DNA of 64,000 bases from Sympetrum striolatum (lineage: Eukaryota > Arthropoda > Insecta > Odonata > Libellulidae): positions 2,170,001 through 2,234,000 of the forward strand of contig OX388351.1 in assembly GCA_947579665.1 (NCBI GenBank). Direction: 5' to 3'. Shown here piece by piece: positions 23,749-36,300 of this stretch. Both the position numbers and the translations under genes were made by a program. Positions within the stretch are counted from its first letter, which is position 1. Every line of letters starts with the position of its first letter. The notes beneath the pieces were generated by a model. The model did not search any database. It saw only the letters and a program-made list of their open reading frames with translations, and was not told the DNA's origin.

Positions 23749-24769
23749 TTTTTACTTTCTCCATATACGAAGTATAGAGAAAGTATTGTTTTCATGAAAA
23801 AATTCGACTTCGAGCTTTCAACGGAAATACATGTTTTGGGGTCCCTAGAACACGTTTTGACCATTTTCGGAATGATGTCTGTGTGTATGTGTGTGTGTGT
23901 GTGTGTTAGTTGGCGCTCTAACTTGAAAACTATTAGTCGTATCAATACCAAACTTCATATATAGTACTGTGGTGTGTGCTGTCAGAGTTGATTAGTTTTT
24001 GGAGTAAATCGGTCAACCGGAATTCGAGCTTTATTCATTAAAGCTCATTTCCGGTTTTCAAAATATCTCCATAAATATGATACATACGTATATTGTATTA
24101 CTTATAAAAGTTTTAGATAATGTAATTTACTATATCATTTGTATTCAACATATTTTTGTATCACCGGTTGATTAGGAGTTATTCGTGAAATACTGATAAA
24201 CCGGAAGAAGATGATTATGTACTTTATGGGCGCTCTAACATGAAAACTATCTGTCGGATCAACACCAAATTTCATATGTAGTACTTTTATTACAGTCGTT
24301 AGAGTTGATTAGTTTTTGGTGTACATCGGGCAACCGAAAGTTGAGCTTCATTCTTCAAAGCTCATTTCCGGTTTTCAAAATATCTCCATAAATATGATAT
24401 TTAGGTATAAACTATTATTTATAAATGTTTTATAAAATGTAATTTACTTTAACTTTTGTATGAAACATATTTTTGTATTACTGATTGTTTAGGAGTTATT
24501 CATGAAATACTGATAAACCGGATGTTGCTAATTATGTACTTTGTGGGCGCTCTGGGCTCTATGGGCAAAAGGCCACTTCATCGTTTTTCATCGATCATGT
24601 CCCGAAAAACATTATTTATAATGTTTGTGACGTAAAAGAAAATAATATATAAATTAATCACTCATCTTCCAAGTTTAGATTGAATATAGAGTTCGAAAAT
24701 ACTGTCGTAGATAAATATATACATCTTATGTATGGAGAAAGTCATGTGCTGGCCACATCAGATTTTTTT
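23749..24769 (-). repeat. ~1 kb interspersed repeat, copy E (inverted relative to D)
   Basis: A complete copy in the opposite orientation: TTTTTACTTTCTCCATATACGA at 23749, CA tract (as GT) near 23880-23906, two monomers, and CTGGCCACATCAGATTTTTT at the far end. Only 45 bp separate its 3' end from the 3' end of copy D, making a large tail-to-tail inverted pair. Confidence 0.93.
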
Positions 24770-27700
24770 AATTCATTGTGGAAATTATTAAAAGGTATTT
24801 TTTTTTGAGCTCGCAATATTCCTTAGCACAAATATATCCGCTAGATTTATGCCCTACATTAAGACTGTTCCGGAGAAGGTAATCCGTACCGCGCCTAACT
24901 AGTCGGATTAATGCGTTGCCTAGAAAAGACTCGCTTTATTTCCCAAGAGAAAAACCTCCGCTTTCAGAGGACGTCAGGTGTTTTCTTAGCCTCTCAAGAC
25001 GGGATAAGGAAAGGTCTCCGAGATGAGGGTGCGGTTGCGAAAGATATTATAGCGAGCATTAGGCGAAGGAAGAATTAACTGAGATTAAGCTACGGCGAGA
25101 TAGACAGGGGCATGCATTTTGTGAACTCAACCCGTGAGATGAAACATGCCGATGTTAAATAGAGATACTGTGTATCTAAGATGAAAGAGTCCCCCTTACA
25201 CTAGTTAACATATTACAATTAATTAAACTATAAATTAATTTTTATTCAAATATTGAGCTTATATTGTCCAATGATGATTAGATATAATTAGACACAACTT
25301 TTTCATTTAGATATTGAGCGTATGTTATTCAATAATCATCCGATAAAGATACTAAGCCCATATTTAACTAATAAATATTACCTACATAACTTAGAGTCAG
25401 GAGTTTATTCTTTTCACCAGTGGCTTTTAAATACATTAGATGTCATTTCCGTATCAAACCGATATCTGTTTTTTAGATGTTTATATGTTTAAAATTTAAT
25501 TACTATTTGGAATTTAATTTAAAAAATAATCTTTGAACTATTAGAAATCAAAAACTCGATAAATTATGAGAAAGTGAATAGTGTGCTCGATAACACGAAG
25601 AAGTAAAATGAATCGCACGTATTATATTTTCATATTTCATTTACATAGATTTCATCGATATAATATAATTCTCTATGAATATCCTACAATGTTTGATTCG
25701 CATGTTGGTAGCCATAAAACTCATTCTTTCAAAGACAAATAAATTTAAATTCCCGAACAGTTGTGGCATTTTTGTAATAATATTATAAAATATTAAAGGG
25801 ATGAACACTTCCAAAAACCTTTCCGTCGATAAGACAATTTTCTCAATATAGTAAGAGAGCATTTTATGAATGCTGTCTTTGATTGCACTACATGTGGAAA
25901 TAATGATTTGGCTATAATAAACGAAAACTTTAATTTGAAATGTAAGCTATCTCGTTATTTTATTAATTTACTAACGGAAGTGCCTGTTGATTATCAATGG
26001 GGGTGTAAATTTAGAAATACCAGTGTAACAACCTTAATTGTAACACATTGATTTCCAAACCCATATATCAAGAAATTTAAATTACAATTAATTCTACAAA
26101 GTTGTATCAACTCAATATTTAATCTCATGTACATACTTTGAATGAAAAATTTCTTCAACAGAGACAACAGAGAGATAAAAATATATTCTAAAATCACATT
26201 AGAATAAGAAGTACCACGTTTTAAGTTACATTTTAATAGTACAAGGGGACAAATGAATCAAACATTAAACATAAATGACAGAAATAAATTATATATCACT
26301 CTAATTACCACCGATGAGTATTCTTTGCAGAAAGTAAGTGTATTACGGAGCTGACTCGTATCTCAATCTAAAAATGTGTAACATAAACACAGAGCACAAA
26401 TTACACAAAAGCAATCGCAATGCCAGAATAAAAACAAAGATTAAACTCCGATAACAGAAGGATAGTAAATGAATATGAAGTGAGAGCACTTAGAAGAACA
26501 AAGCAATAAATCAATTTTTGCATTCAGCATATAACAAAACTGATTTACCTTTTCGATCAGTTATACAGTGTTGGAGATTTGCTACAACTTTACAACTCGC
26601 CGTTCAACTCCTTCTAAACACCGAATCTGGGAATTCTTTTCGTTCTTCGCTAACTCCATTTCCGTAATTCGCTAAATGTACATCATTGCAAGTAGATTAG
26701 ATTTAATACTTAATTCAGAAGAATATATTCTGAACATCCGAAACTTACCAGGTTATTTATACGCAACCAGTTGAATTGATTGAGAGAAGTCGATTTTATA
26801 ACCCACCGCTATAAAACTCATTTATTTTACGAAAAAGATAGTAAAAAATTATGTTGATGTAAATAAAACTCGGTTGATACAGATGCTTAAACAAAATTTG
26901 ATTTTTTTAAGTTCGTACATACTTCCCCGAGATTCTTCAAAGGATATTGTTCGTAACAGCAAAAGTTAAAATCTCATGCAATTTTTTCTTCTTCATAAAG
27001 TCTTTCAGTTATTATCATCATTAATTTTAACTTAGCTTGAATTCCCAATGCATTTTAAAGGATAAATACATTAGCTCGGATACAATAATCACCTTCATCG
27101 TCAAGGGGAATGGTTTATTTGCAACATCGAAATTTTGACAACATTTTCGTATATTCTCGCAATTTCGAATGATAAACGATTTTTTACGACCAAAATACAA
27201 ATCTTTATTTAATTATCCTTCTTTTAGTGCTAGTTTTGACTTCCTACAACTATTCTTTCCAATTTACATTCTGAAATGAAAGAAAGACTGCAAGGATGAA
27301 AATGAACTTTACGATTATTTCTTATGAAAACGGTTTGACCCGTCTGGGTTTGAAACGTGAACTTAAAGCAAATAAAAAGTATCAATTGATCATCGCAGGA
27401 AAGACATTTAATGATGATAAAAGTTTGAACAATGTGCGAAATCTAGTTTTTAGATTATCTGGAACATACACACTTTATAGATATATAAGATAAGATTATC
27501 GACCAAAAATCAATACAAACCCTTTATTTTATACCAAGAGACCCAATGTATGCCTACATTTATCTGGAGCTATAATCTGGATGCTATATTCATTTAATTG
27601 ACATATTTTCTGCAAAAAGCTTGATATCATAGTAAAATAAAACCATTTCGTTCTGAATGCCATGAAATGCTGAATTTAGTAGAAGTGTATTCTCGAAAAT

Positions 27701-28539
27701 CTCTTTGAAACCTTCACCTTTCAACAAACTTTCAGATTGAGTTTATATTTGAGTTATTTTCTGAATTAAATTTCCTATTAATGACTATATTAAAGCTATC
27801 ATAATATAGAAATAAATCCTTTGAGGACCATGGGATACTAAAATTGAATCGGCGATTATATTAGATATCATCAATACTCGTATTTTAAATCGATTCGACA
27901 GAAATTAATGTGACTAGAAATAAAAAAGCAATGTTTTGATAGTTTTAATATATAATAAATTCTATAGAACTGACATTAGTTTATAATTGACTAATATTTT
28001 CTATATTTTTGATAAAAATGATTGATGCATTTCATTTTTAAGAGCACCTCCCCCCCTCTACCGCTTTTACATTATCCAGTTATTAATCTTTTCTGTTCTG
28101 CGTATTATTTTCAAACCAACTTACCTTTAATTACTTAGAGACCTGATTTTAAGAAGTAATGATCAAAACGAATGCTGGTAAAATTAAAAGCCTTCTTTTC
28201 TTCAAGACAAACTAATTTGAAGAAGTTCTTCTGCTCGGCTTGAAATCGAAATAGGTATATCTCTCTCGTTGCAGCCGGTAAAATATGAATCTCCGGAGGC
28301 CTGAGTTCCTCCTAAGCGTTCGTGGAACCAATTACTTCTTCAGTACTTCGAATTTTCTCTCCTGAGGAAAGCACTTTCTTAGTAACCGGACCATATAGCA
28401 GAAAATTCGTTATACTAACGGTTTCCTTTAATTGGGAGGAGTGTGTAATAAAGCTCCACGCTCGGTTTGATTGATTGGAATCGCGGAAAGTATGGGAAAA
28501 CGAAAACTTGAAGTCAATTAAATTTCCTTCTGCCGTGAG
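24770..28539. other. Intergenic sequence upstream of the host gene
   Basis: No gene is recognised. A somewhat GC-richer patch at about 24840-25190 has no coding signature. Short ORFs (for example 25641-25862, 25866-26051 and 27296-27493) show no domains. The last ~300 bp may hold regulatory DNA for the gene that starts at 28571. Confidence 0.4.
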
Positions 28540-28576
28540 TATATAAGCTGCGGAGTTGAACGAGTAATTCACACTG
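28540..28576 (+). promoter_or_regulatory. TATA box plus initiator of the PYPV-repeat gene
   Basis: TATATAAG sits at 28540-28547. An initiator-like TTCACACT has its A at 28571, 31 bp downstream of the first T of the TATA box, which is the standard spacing. The start codon follows at 28616, giving a 5' UTR of about 45 nt. Confidence 0.75.
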
Positions 28577-28615
28577 AATCCAAGCCTTCCTCCGGCAACA
28601 ACATCAGCATTAACC

Positions 28616-31600
28616 ATGAAGCTCCTGGTGAGTACGGCATTTTAATATTTGTAATCAAAAAGGAAATCTTCAAAAGTTACCTTATTACTGAAAATACATC
28701 CTCAGCATATATTTTTACTTGAATTTATATCAAAATGTGTAACGCGAAGGATCGTAAATATATCTAGAAATCTTTAATTGCAATGTTGATGTAAAACTGA
28801 ACTTTTAGGACGCATTTGTACAATATACTGCACCTTCTTTTCTCGCAAATGTAAATGAAATCACTGCTAAACAATTAATTTTTGTGAATTTCAACTGTTA
28901 ATTCATCATTAAAATTTCCGTTTGGAAGCATCCTTGCTTAATCTCCTGTTTAATTTTTATATTATTCTTTCGTATCATTCACATCGCTGAGCCTAACTTC
29001 ATTGAAACGAAGATCTTTTGAGCTAAAATCGCATCCAATTCATATACAGTTATAAGTTGCAAGTTGCGAAGTAATGTATGCCCAGCTAGGTATTGCAGTA
29101 AAAATACCCCCTCAGGGAAAAACATTTGAATAAAAAGTTTATTAATTCAATTTAGAGTAGAGGAAACTAAACAGTTACTAGAAGATTTTTTATTTTACCT
29201 TCATAAATTTAAGATATGACTTGATTTATAGGTGGTAGAAAGGTTCTTGGACTAGAAAAAGTGTATGCATATGAGAAATACTGATCAACTACCTATTTTA
29301 TTCTTTGTTAATACCAAAAACCCGAATGGGGAATGCATAGAAATGATATTCAATGAAACGTAGATGAATAACATTCATGCCGTAAAGCTAGCTTTGATTG
29401 AGTATCCTTTACGATCAAAATCAACATCAGTGCCATCCCAAATTACGCATACTGATCTAATACTATTATCCCCTATGTTTGACACGGAAAGAAATGTTTT
29501 CAATCATGCAAGCGTTTAAACCTTAAGGGGGGATAAACTCTAATCACCTTTTGTTTTATATTCTCGTTCAAAATCATCGATAGTTCCATAGTAAGTAGTG
29601 GTTCAATATTAGATCCCAAACAAGCAAATATCAAGTCATTTAAATCACATTAAACCAGGCATGTATGAGTTATCGATTGTATTAAAATAATCAGTGGGCT
29701 ACAAAACTTTCCTGATTATGAAGCGAATTTTTTACTATCTTTTCTTCTGAATCCATGAAAATAGCACAAAAAGTTTACGCGAGCGTTAATATTCCTCAGA
29801 TATTAGGTAGCAGTTGGACGGATTGATAACAGTCAATACTGATCAAATTATACGAAATTTAGATATCAATTAACATAAGACACATCTGTTGCATGGTGAT
29901 GATAGCACGTCTAATTTTTAAGCTGCCACATCTTAGCAATATACCACTAAAGGAAATATTTTCTATGATGTATTAATGCTGAGAATCATCATATATACCT
30001 ATATTTATGATTTCAATATTATTAGCTTTGATAAATCAGTGAGTTACCGAGTATGAAACAAATAGATATTCTAGATAGCAACAATAAGTACCTCAATGGG
30101 GTTGTTCGTACAGCATAATGTGTCAGGGGATTGACTTCTAAAATTTTAAAGAGATTTCAGATAAAATAACTCAATTATGCAGCTAATGAAATATTTCCAG
30201 CCCAATACATTTGCCCCTATATTTAATTTTAATAGATGATTCAGCATTCTTATGTATGCGTGGGCATCATTCGACCTCCTCAGCCGTTGATTATTTATTT
30301 ATTATTCACCCGTTGTTAATGAATTGTTTGCAATGCGAAATACCCACTCACCTGCGGAACGCTGGACTGTAAACAATTCATTAATGTGGAGAAACCAGAA
30401 TAATAAAGTTAATATACATACGCGAGGGAAATGCTGGCCAAGTTTAAATTACGATGAATTTACATATCAAATAACTTCATATATTACTCATCCTACCAAA
30501 CTTGAGCATTTAAAATGTGTTTGCGCATTTTATGGCTCTGCTTTTATTTTTTACCTCCAATTATCTCATTAGTGTTAAGAAAACAGATTTAGCTTTATAA
30601 GCATTACATCATAACCCAAGAGTTATCATGTTTTAGCGTTATCATATTATGTAAATTCAATTTTGAATAATAATCGCGCAAGCTTTCGTGGTTCATTTTA
30701 ATTCCAAACTCATTGATTTTAAAGGAAACGGTTTGTGGAGATTGGTTAAAACGGAACCAGTAGTAATGGGTTCCACTCTGATTGTAATTGCGTGCGATCT
30801 AAATTGGGTCAGTGAAACGAAGATAACATCAGAACAGCCTTTAAAAGGTCATAATGAACTTTATCTTTCTAATTTTCGAGTCCATGGCTATTGAACATGG
30901 TAAGATCTCAACAAATTCATAATTGGCAAAAAATGGCAATAAATACCTAATGCAAAATTAAATGTTTCACTATCTATCTTAGCTTCCCGATAATTTCCTA
31001 AAAGAATGTATGCATGTTACACTAGGACTTCATTCCCTAATCATATATCTGCATGCTGTACCATGTATCATATATACTGTATAAATAACTTCGTGATTCA
31101 CAAGATTCTTATTTATCCATTACTTTTTACTTATTGATAATATTGGATGAGCGAAATGAAATTTTAAAACAATAGGCGAACAGTGATTCAAAATAAAAAA
31201 TAATAATTAGAGATCGTTGTACTCCGCTAATTCATGGGGAAACTCGGCTTGAAGATTTAATGGTGATTAGTATATCAATTTCCGTCATGCTTGTTATCAG
31301 ATAAATTAGACTGTTGTAATTCTTCAACACCATCATAGTACAGAGAGATCCGACCCAATGGGGACTTGAACCTGAGCTACATAACAAACGATAACCGGGA
31401 GGTGAGCAAAATGAGTTTAAAGCTGTTTATTGTAACGCACTAAATGTCTTATCTCTTCTCTAATAGCCGTCAGCTATTTTCCTGACTCTGTTGGCCTTAT
31501 CGTCCTGTACGGACGTCCAAGAGGACGAAAAGAAGCAGGAGAAGAGAGGTCTGCATGACCTTGGCTACGGAGGAGGTCATGGGTTCGGAGGAGGCCATGG

Positions 31601-32120
31601 ATTCGGCGGAGGTCACGGCTTTGGCGGAGGTTTTGGACACCACGGGGCTGACATAAAACTGGATCATGTCAAGGCAGTCACCATCACCAAGAAGGTACCC
31701 TACCCGGTGCCCCAACCATACCCAGTGACCATCGAGAAAAAGGTCCCATATCCAGTTCCTCACCCAGTACCACAGCTGGTTCACAAGCCTTACCCAGTTG
31801 TGGTACCAAAGCCCTACCCCGTCACAGTGGAGAAACCCTACCCAGTCATCGTGAAGAAACCCGTTCCCTACCCAGTCCACGTCCCCATCAAGGTACCAGT
31901 AGCTAAGCCCTACCCTGTTCCAGTCCCCAAGCCCTACCCAGTCCATGTGCCAAAACCAGTGGCCGTCCCAGTGCCTCATCCAGTGATCATCAAGAAGCCA
32001 GTGCCCATCGTTGTCCACCAGAAGGAGCACGGATATGGAGGCTATGATGGAGGTTATGGAGGAGGTTATGGCGGTGGATTCGAGCACGGTCTTTCCTCTG
32101 GATACGGCGGACACCATTAG
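28616..32120 (+). CDS. Secreted Gly-rich/PYPV-repeat structural protein, likely cuticular (join 28616-28627, 31467-32120)
   Basis: The predicted protein has 221 residues. Exon 1 codes only MKLL and ends CTG|GTGAGT. A 2839 bp intron ends TCTCTAATAG at 31466. Exon 2 continues in phase 0. Splicing completes a signal peptide (MKLLPSAIFLTLLALSSC); exon 2 alone lacks it. Next come an acidic/Lys stretch with a KR dibasic site (QEDEKKQEKRG) and four GGGHGFG-like repeats. Then come about 120 residues of PYPV/PHPV/VPKPYPV repeats with Lys, and a GYGG-rich tail. Such Gly-His-Tyr and Pro-Tyr-Val repeats and a short signal-coding first exon are typical of insect cuticular or other extracellular matrix proteins. 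No chitin-binding Rebers-Riddiford motif is present, so the exact class is open. Tyr and Lys could serve in cross-linking (inference). Confidence 0.85.
28628..31466 (+). other. Intron of the PYPV-repeat gene
   Basis: The donor is GTGAGT and the acceptor is a pyrimidine-rich stretch ending TAATAG. The interior is AT-rich with no recognisable element. Two ORFs inside (30324-30572 and 30688-30894) show no domains. Confidence 0.8.
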
Positions 32121-32257
32121 GATGTACGGGTTTTACAATCTCCGAGTCAGCGAAGGAGATACTCTTTGAGAGAATTGTTAAAGGCTTATCGATGCATAAA
32201 GAGTGTTGGTTTTCGCCACTGTTATCAAAACAGCATTTTTGTCTGTAAATAGATTGA

Positions 32258-32263
32258 AATAAA
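32258..32263 (+). terminator. Polyadenylation signal AATAAA
   Basis: It lies about 138 bp after the stop codon of the PYPV-repeat gene and is followed by ATCGCATAAAACG, a suitable cleavage region. Confidence 0.7.
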
Positions 32264-33193
32264 ATCGCATAAAACGACTTCGCCGTATTATTTGAATCTA
32301 ACTTTCTAAATTCTAACCGCTGTTGTGTATAGTCACCACTTTTTCCCAGACGTCTTTGCCTAAGATCACTGTTCCGAGATTTATTTCAATTCTCCTCATA
32401 CAAAGAGAACTTCCAGTTATGCAGTAGAACCCTTTTGACTTCGCTTACCTCTCAAACCCGTCCTAAGAAAAGCCATTAACAATATCCACTAGTAGTCTAT
32501 TCCTGATAAATGCCTGACCAATCCGATTCCTCATTCTGATTTTAATTTTGTAATAAAACCCTTTCTTTCTCTGACGCCTACAACACTTCCTCGATATTGT
32601 GCTATCAATCTAAAAAAACCTCTTGCGACTTCTGTTGTGCAAGCACCTATTCGCATCCCTTTCATTGCATCAATACAGCAACCATCGTCACCATCTTTTC
32701 ATATGGAAACGTCCCAGCTTCACGCTCTTTTGCTAATAATGACACTAAACCAATTTTCGCATTAGATTAGATAATTTCTCTTTAGTAAATATTCTTCTAT
32801 ACTTATTTTCTGTACTAAGTTCAGTCTTGAATCATGATTTGCGGAAAGTGAATCCTGATAGATTTTTCCTTATTGTAATTTTGTTTGCGTGCATTCCATT
32901 CTGCGTCTAAAAATAGGAACGCTATTTATCCAGCTCCTAATGTCCTCTGATTTCTTCCAATAATAGTTATACGGTTTCTTGAAATTAGTGATAAAATTAA
33001 AGATAATCCTACTTCTATGACTATTTACAAATATTATCACTATAAATAGTATTTATACTAACATATCCCATCATATCACACCTGAAATAGAATATAACAC
33101 GATTACAGGAACAGAAACTTTTACATATTCGCCTAATAAATGTAATTACATATTATTATTTTTCAGGGATGAACTGAGTAAAATATTTTCATT
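32264..33193. other. AT-rich intergenic sequence, nothing recognised
   Basis: No ORF or repeat of note. Confidence 0.5.
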
Positions 33194-33368
33194 GAATTAG
33201 AGATTTGAAAACTCCAAAAGTCGTTATTGTCGGCTTTCCTCATCTCCCGGCATTCCGAGAAAACGAGACACCGCACTTTTTAAGTCCTGCCTTGTTTTCT
33301 CGGAATACCGGGGAATAAGAAGAGGAACGCCGAAAAAACGACTAAAAGAGATTTTAAACCTCTAATTC
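33194..33368. repeat. 175 bp imperfect inverted repeat (fold-back)
   Basis: The left arm starts GAATTAGAGATTTGAAAACTC and runs through AAAAGTCGTTATTGTCGGC and CGGCATTCCGAGAAAACGAG. The right arm is its near reverse complement, ending CCTCTAATTC. The arms are about 75-80 nt with a short centre (about 33270-33290). It could be a small MITE or a miRNA-precursor-like hairpin. No coding content. Confidence 0.8.
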
Positions 33369-36300
33369 CATAACTGCCGTGTCTCAGCTATCCTTTCTTT
33401 TGATTGTCATTAAAAAGAATTAATTGGAAATCCTATCAAATCATGGAAACTATTTTCGCCTTGTTGAAAATTCTCTCATTAGCTGCATCTCGATAATTTA
33501 AGGATATTTATATCAGTTTCTGGAGAATTATATAAATGTTTCACGATTTACGTAATGTGTTCTGATCCTTTTTTTATAATTTGAAAAATGTGCGTCAGTA
33601 AATCTAGTCTCAATAGATTCGTTTTTCCAAAGAGTAATCACATACGAAGACAAATAAATTCCATTTCCACTTAAATATAATCTATTCCTTTAATATGTGT
33701 CAGTGCTTTGAATGGGATCGACGAGCAATAACTTTTTAATTGAAATAGGTGGCCTGTCCCAAAAGAGTAATTTGTAATTGCAAAAACTTAATGACTTGGA
33801 GATATATGCACGATAAATGATGAAGTCCTTTATGTGGTGGTAATCCATAACGAATCACCCTTTGGTGATTTGGAGATATATAATTGCAGTATCGGATAAT
33901 ACATCTAAAATCCATCAATTTAATAACCGTCTGACGTTCCAATTGGTTTATTGCGAAGTTAGGAAAATATAGATAAATATATAATATTCGAATGGAACTA
34001 AAATAGTCACAGCATTTAATTAAGTTCTATATCCACTTTTTATTTCAATATTTAAATGGATTTATTCATTTACTTCGAACTGAAAACTCCTCCGAGTTAT
34101 CGAAACATATCTCAATTTAGAAATTAATGAAGTTGTCATAGAAATTAATGAAGTTGTCATAGATTCATTTATTTTATCTGGATTAGTTTTGGGATCATTT
34201 GAAAAAGAATAATTCCCGTTTAGATGCTTTCTTATTCAAATCCACGAACCCATTATCACTTTCAAAGCTAATCCGTGAGCTTTAATGGGTAAATGGAATT
34301 AACTAGCCACTCTATTATCGATGCAAACCTAATCATGAAAAATCATTGTTGGCTATCGATTGCTTGCTTAATTAATGTATTTTTGAAATTACTTCATAAT
34401 TATTAGATTAATTATTTGAATCGCTGCTACTATATGACGATTTATGGACAACTAGTTGAGTAACTGCTTAAATATAACTGATAATTGAGGGATATATTTC
34501 ATGTAATTATTACTGATCGTATCCATTGCCACTGCTAAATTACCGAAACACATTAATAGTTTGGGAAGAAAAGTAAATTAGTTAGTCTAAATCTATCGCA
34601 AATAAAGAGATTATCTAAAATAAATTTCATCAAAGAAATTCTCAAAATTCTATCCAAAAGATTTGCTTTGATGCATTGGCTTACAAAGCTTTTTCCCGGC
34701 CTTGGTTTTTATATCCAAGAAGTCGTTCCAAACCAAATTTTCATCCTAATATTTTGCTTTGATTTAAAAATTAATCTAATGAATACAATTGAATTTCAAC
34801 CCAGAGTAGGAATAAAAGGACAACGATGAATTGAGAATATAGAATTCGTATAACATACACTCATATTTTGATTCAAGCCCAGCTCTTGGTTAATACATTA
34901 CCCAAATCCAACGGAATCGTTCAAAAGTTACAAATGCAACCTAAAAACAGTTCCAATGAATAAGAGAAAAGGGAAACAGCATTCCGTTGGCGCAGAGCTT
35001 GAAATGAATCAAACGAACAAAGATATTTCAACAATCGTTTCTTTCATTAATGTTTATAAAAGGGCCAAAGAAAATGCCGAGATATTAAAAGGTGAAATAA
35101 ACAATGCAATTATAACGAGACTTCACAGGACTTCCTAAAGCCTCAGTCGACACACTTTTCCCGCCTTTAATGAGGCATTTAAATCGTCCTTGTTATAAAA
35201 GACGTCGATTTACCCTATGGGGAACAAAATCATAGCGCCTGACATTTCTTTCATGTTTCCATGAAAGTATAAATCGGAAGGCTTAATTAAAGTCTTTTGG
35301 AGGATGCGAAAAACATTTCTTTTTCATCGCTTACTTGCTTCTTTGAGCTCCTTTGATCTTTCCTATTAAATATCCTACCTCAACTGATTGCACGGAGCAT
35401 TTCCGAGGGCCTTTTCCTTGTAGAGTTTTGCTTTATCGTTAACTCACGAAAGAACAATTTCCCACCTCATTGGATCGCAGTTAATTGCCCACCCACAAGA
35501 GGTCGGGACTCTACGTTCTTCTACTTCTACGTCTTTCCTCGTGCTCAAAAAGGGACAGAAATTTGAAGGAGAGTGGGCCTAAGAAAACAGCTTCTCAATT
35601 AACTCGATGATTCTATGTGAGAGAAATGGTAATTCTTATATCCATTAAGAAATATTTTTGAAGGTAAACAGTATGTTATCTACAGTGGCGTGGCAGTCGT
35701 CAAGTTTTATTTTTTTAATTCCTCAAAACAGATTTAACGGGTGTTCAGTATTTTTTTAGTCCTGGATGTCCGCACAGCTTTTCTATTATTCCCTTCCGAT
35801 GTTTTATAGTTTTTTGATTCGGCTATCTTCTTCTATACTCAGTTGTATGTATGTTAAGTTAAATGGCATTATATACTACGAAAGTATAATTAAAAACAAG
35901 CTACATAACATATAATAAACGTGTAACCTATATAGACTCGGATTAGTCAAGATAATAGAAGGTTAAAAGTCCGAGATTGATGCTACTTTGATTCGATACT
36001 GGACATGTTTCCTTCACTGTCTTAAGTCTATCTCCTCCAGTCAAAGGTCGAAGCAAGCTGTGATAAATTCGTCAATATAATTGACGCAGTTTGGTTGTTT
36101 TTGAATATTTTATTGGCTAACGAATAGCAATTAGGTCTGGTATGGATAATTTCAATTATCTAATTGTAAATTTAGAAATACATATTGATAAAACGAATAG
36201 AATATAATCAACAGAATTAAGCATATGCTCCAACAAGTGACACGCGTCTCACCAACTGCAAATCACGAATATAGCGAATGAATGCAGTATGCGGGACCGT

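Noticed and set aside
31497..32117. 206-codon antisense ORF across the PYPV-repeat gene
   Set aside because: It is the mirror of a repetitive, codon-biased coding exon. The sense strand has the signal peptide, splice sites, TATA box and poly(A) signal.
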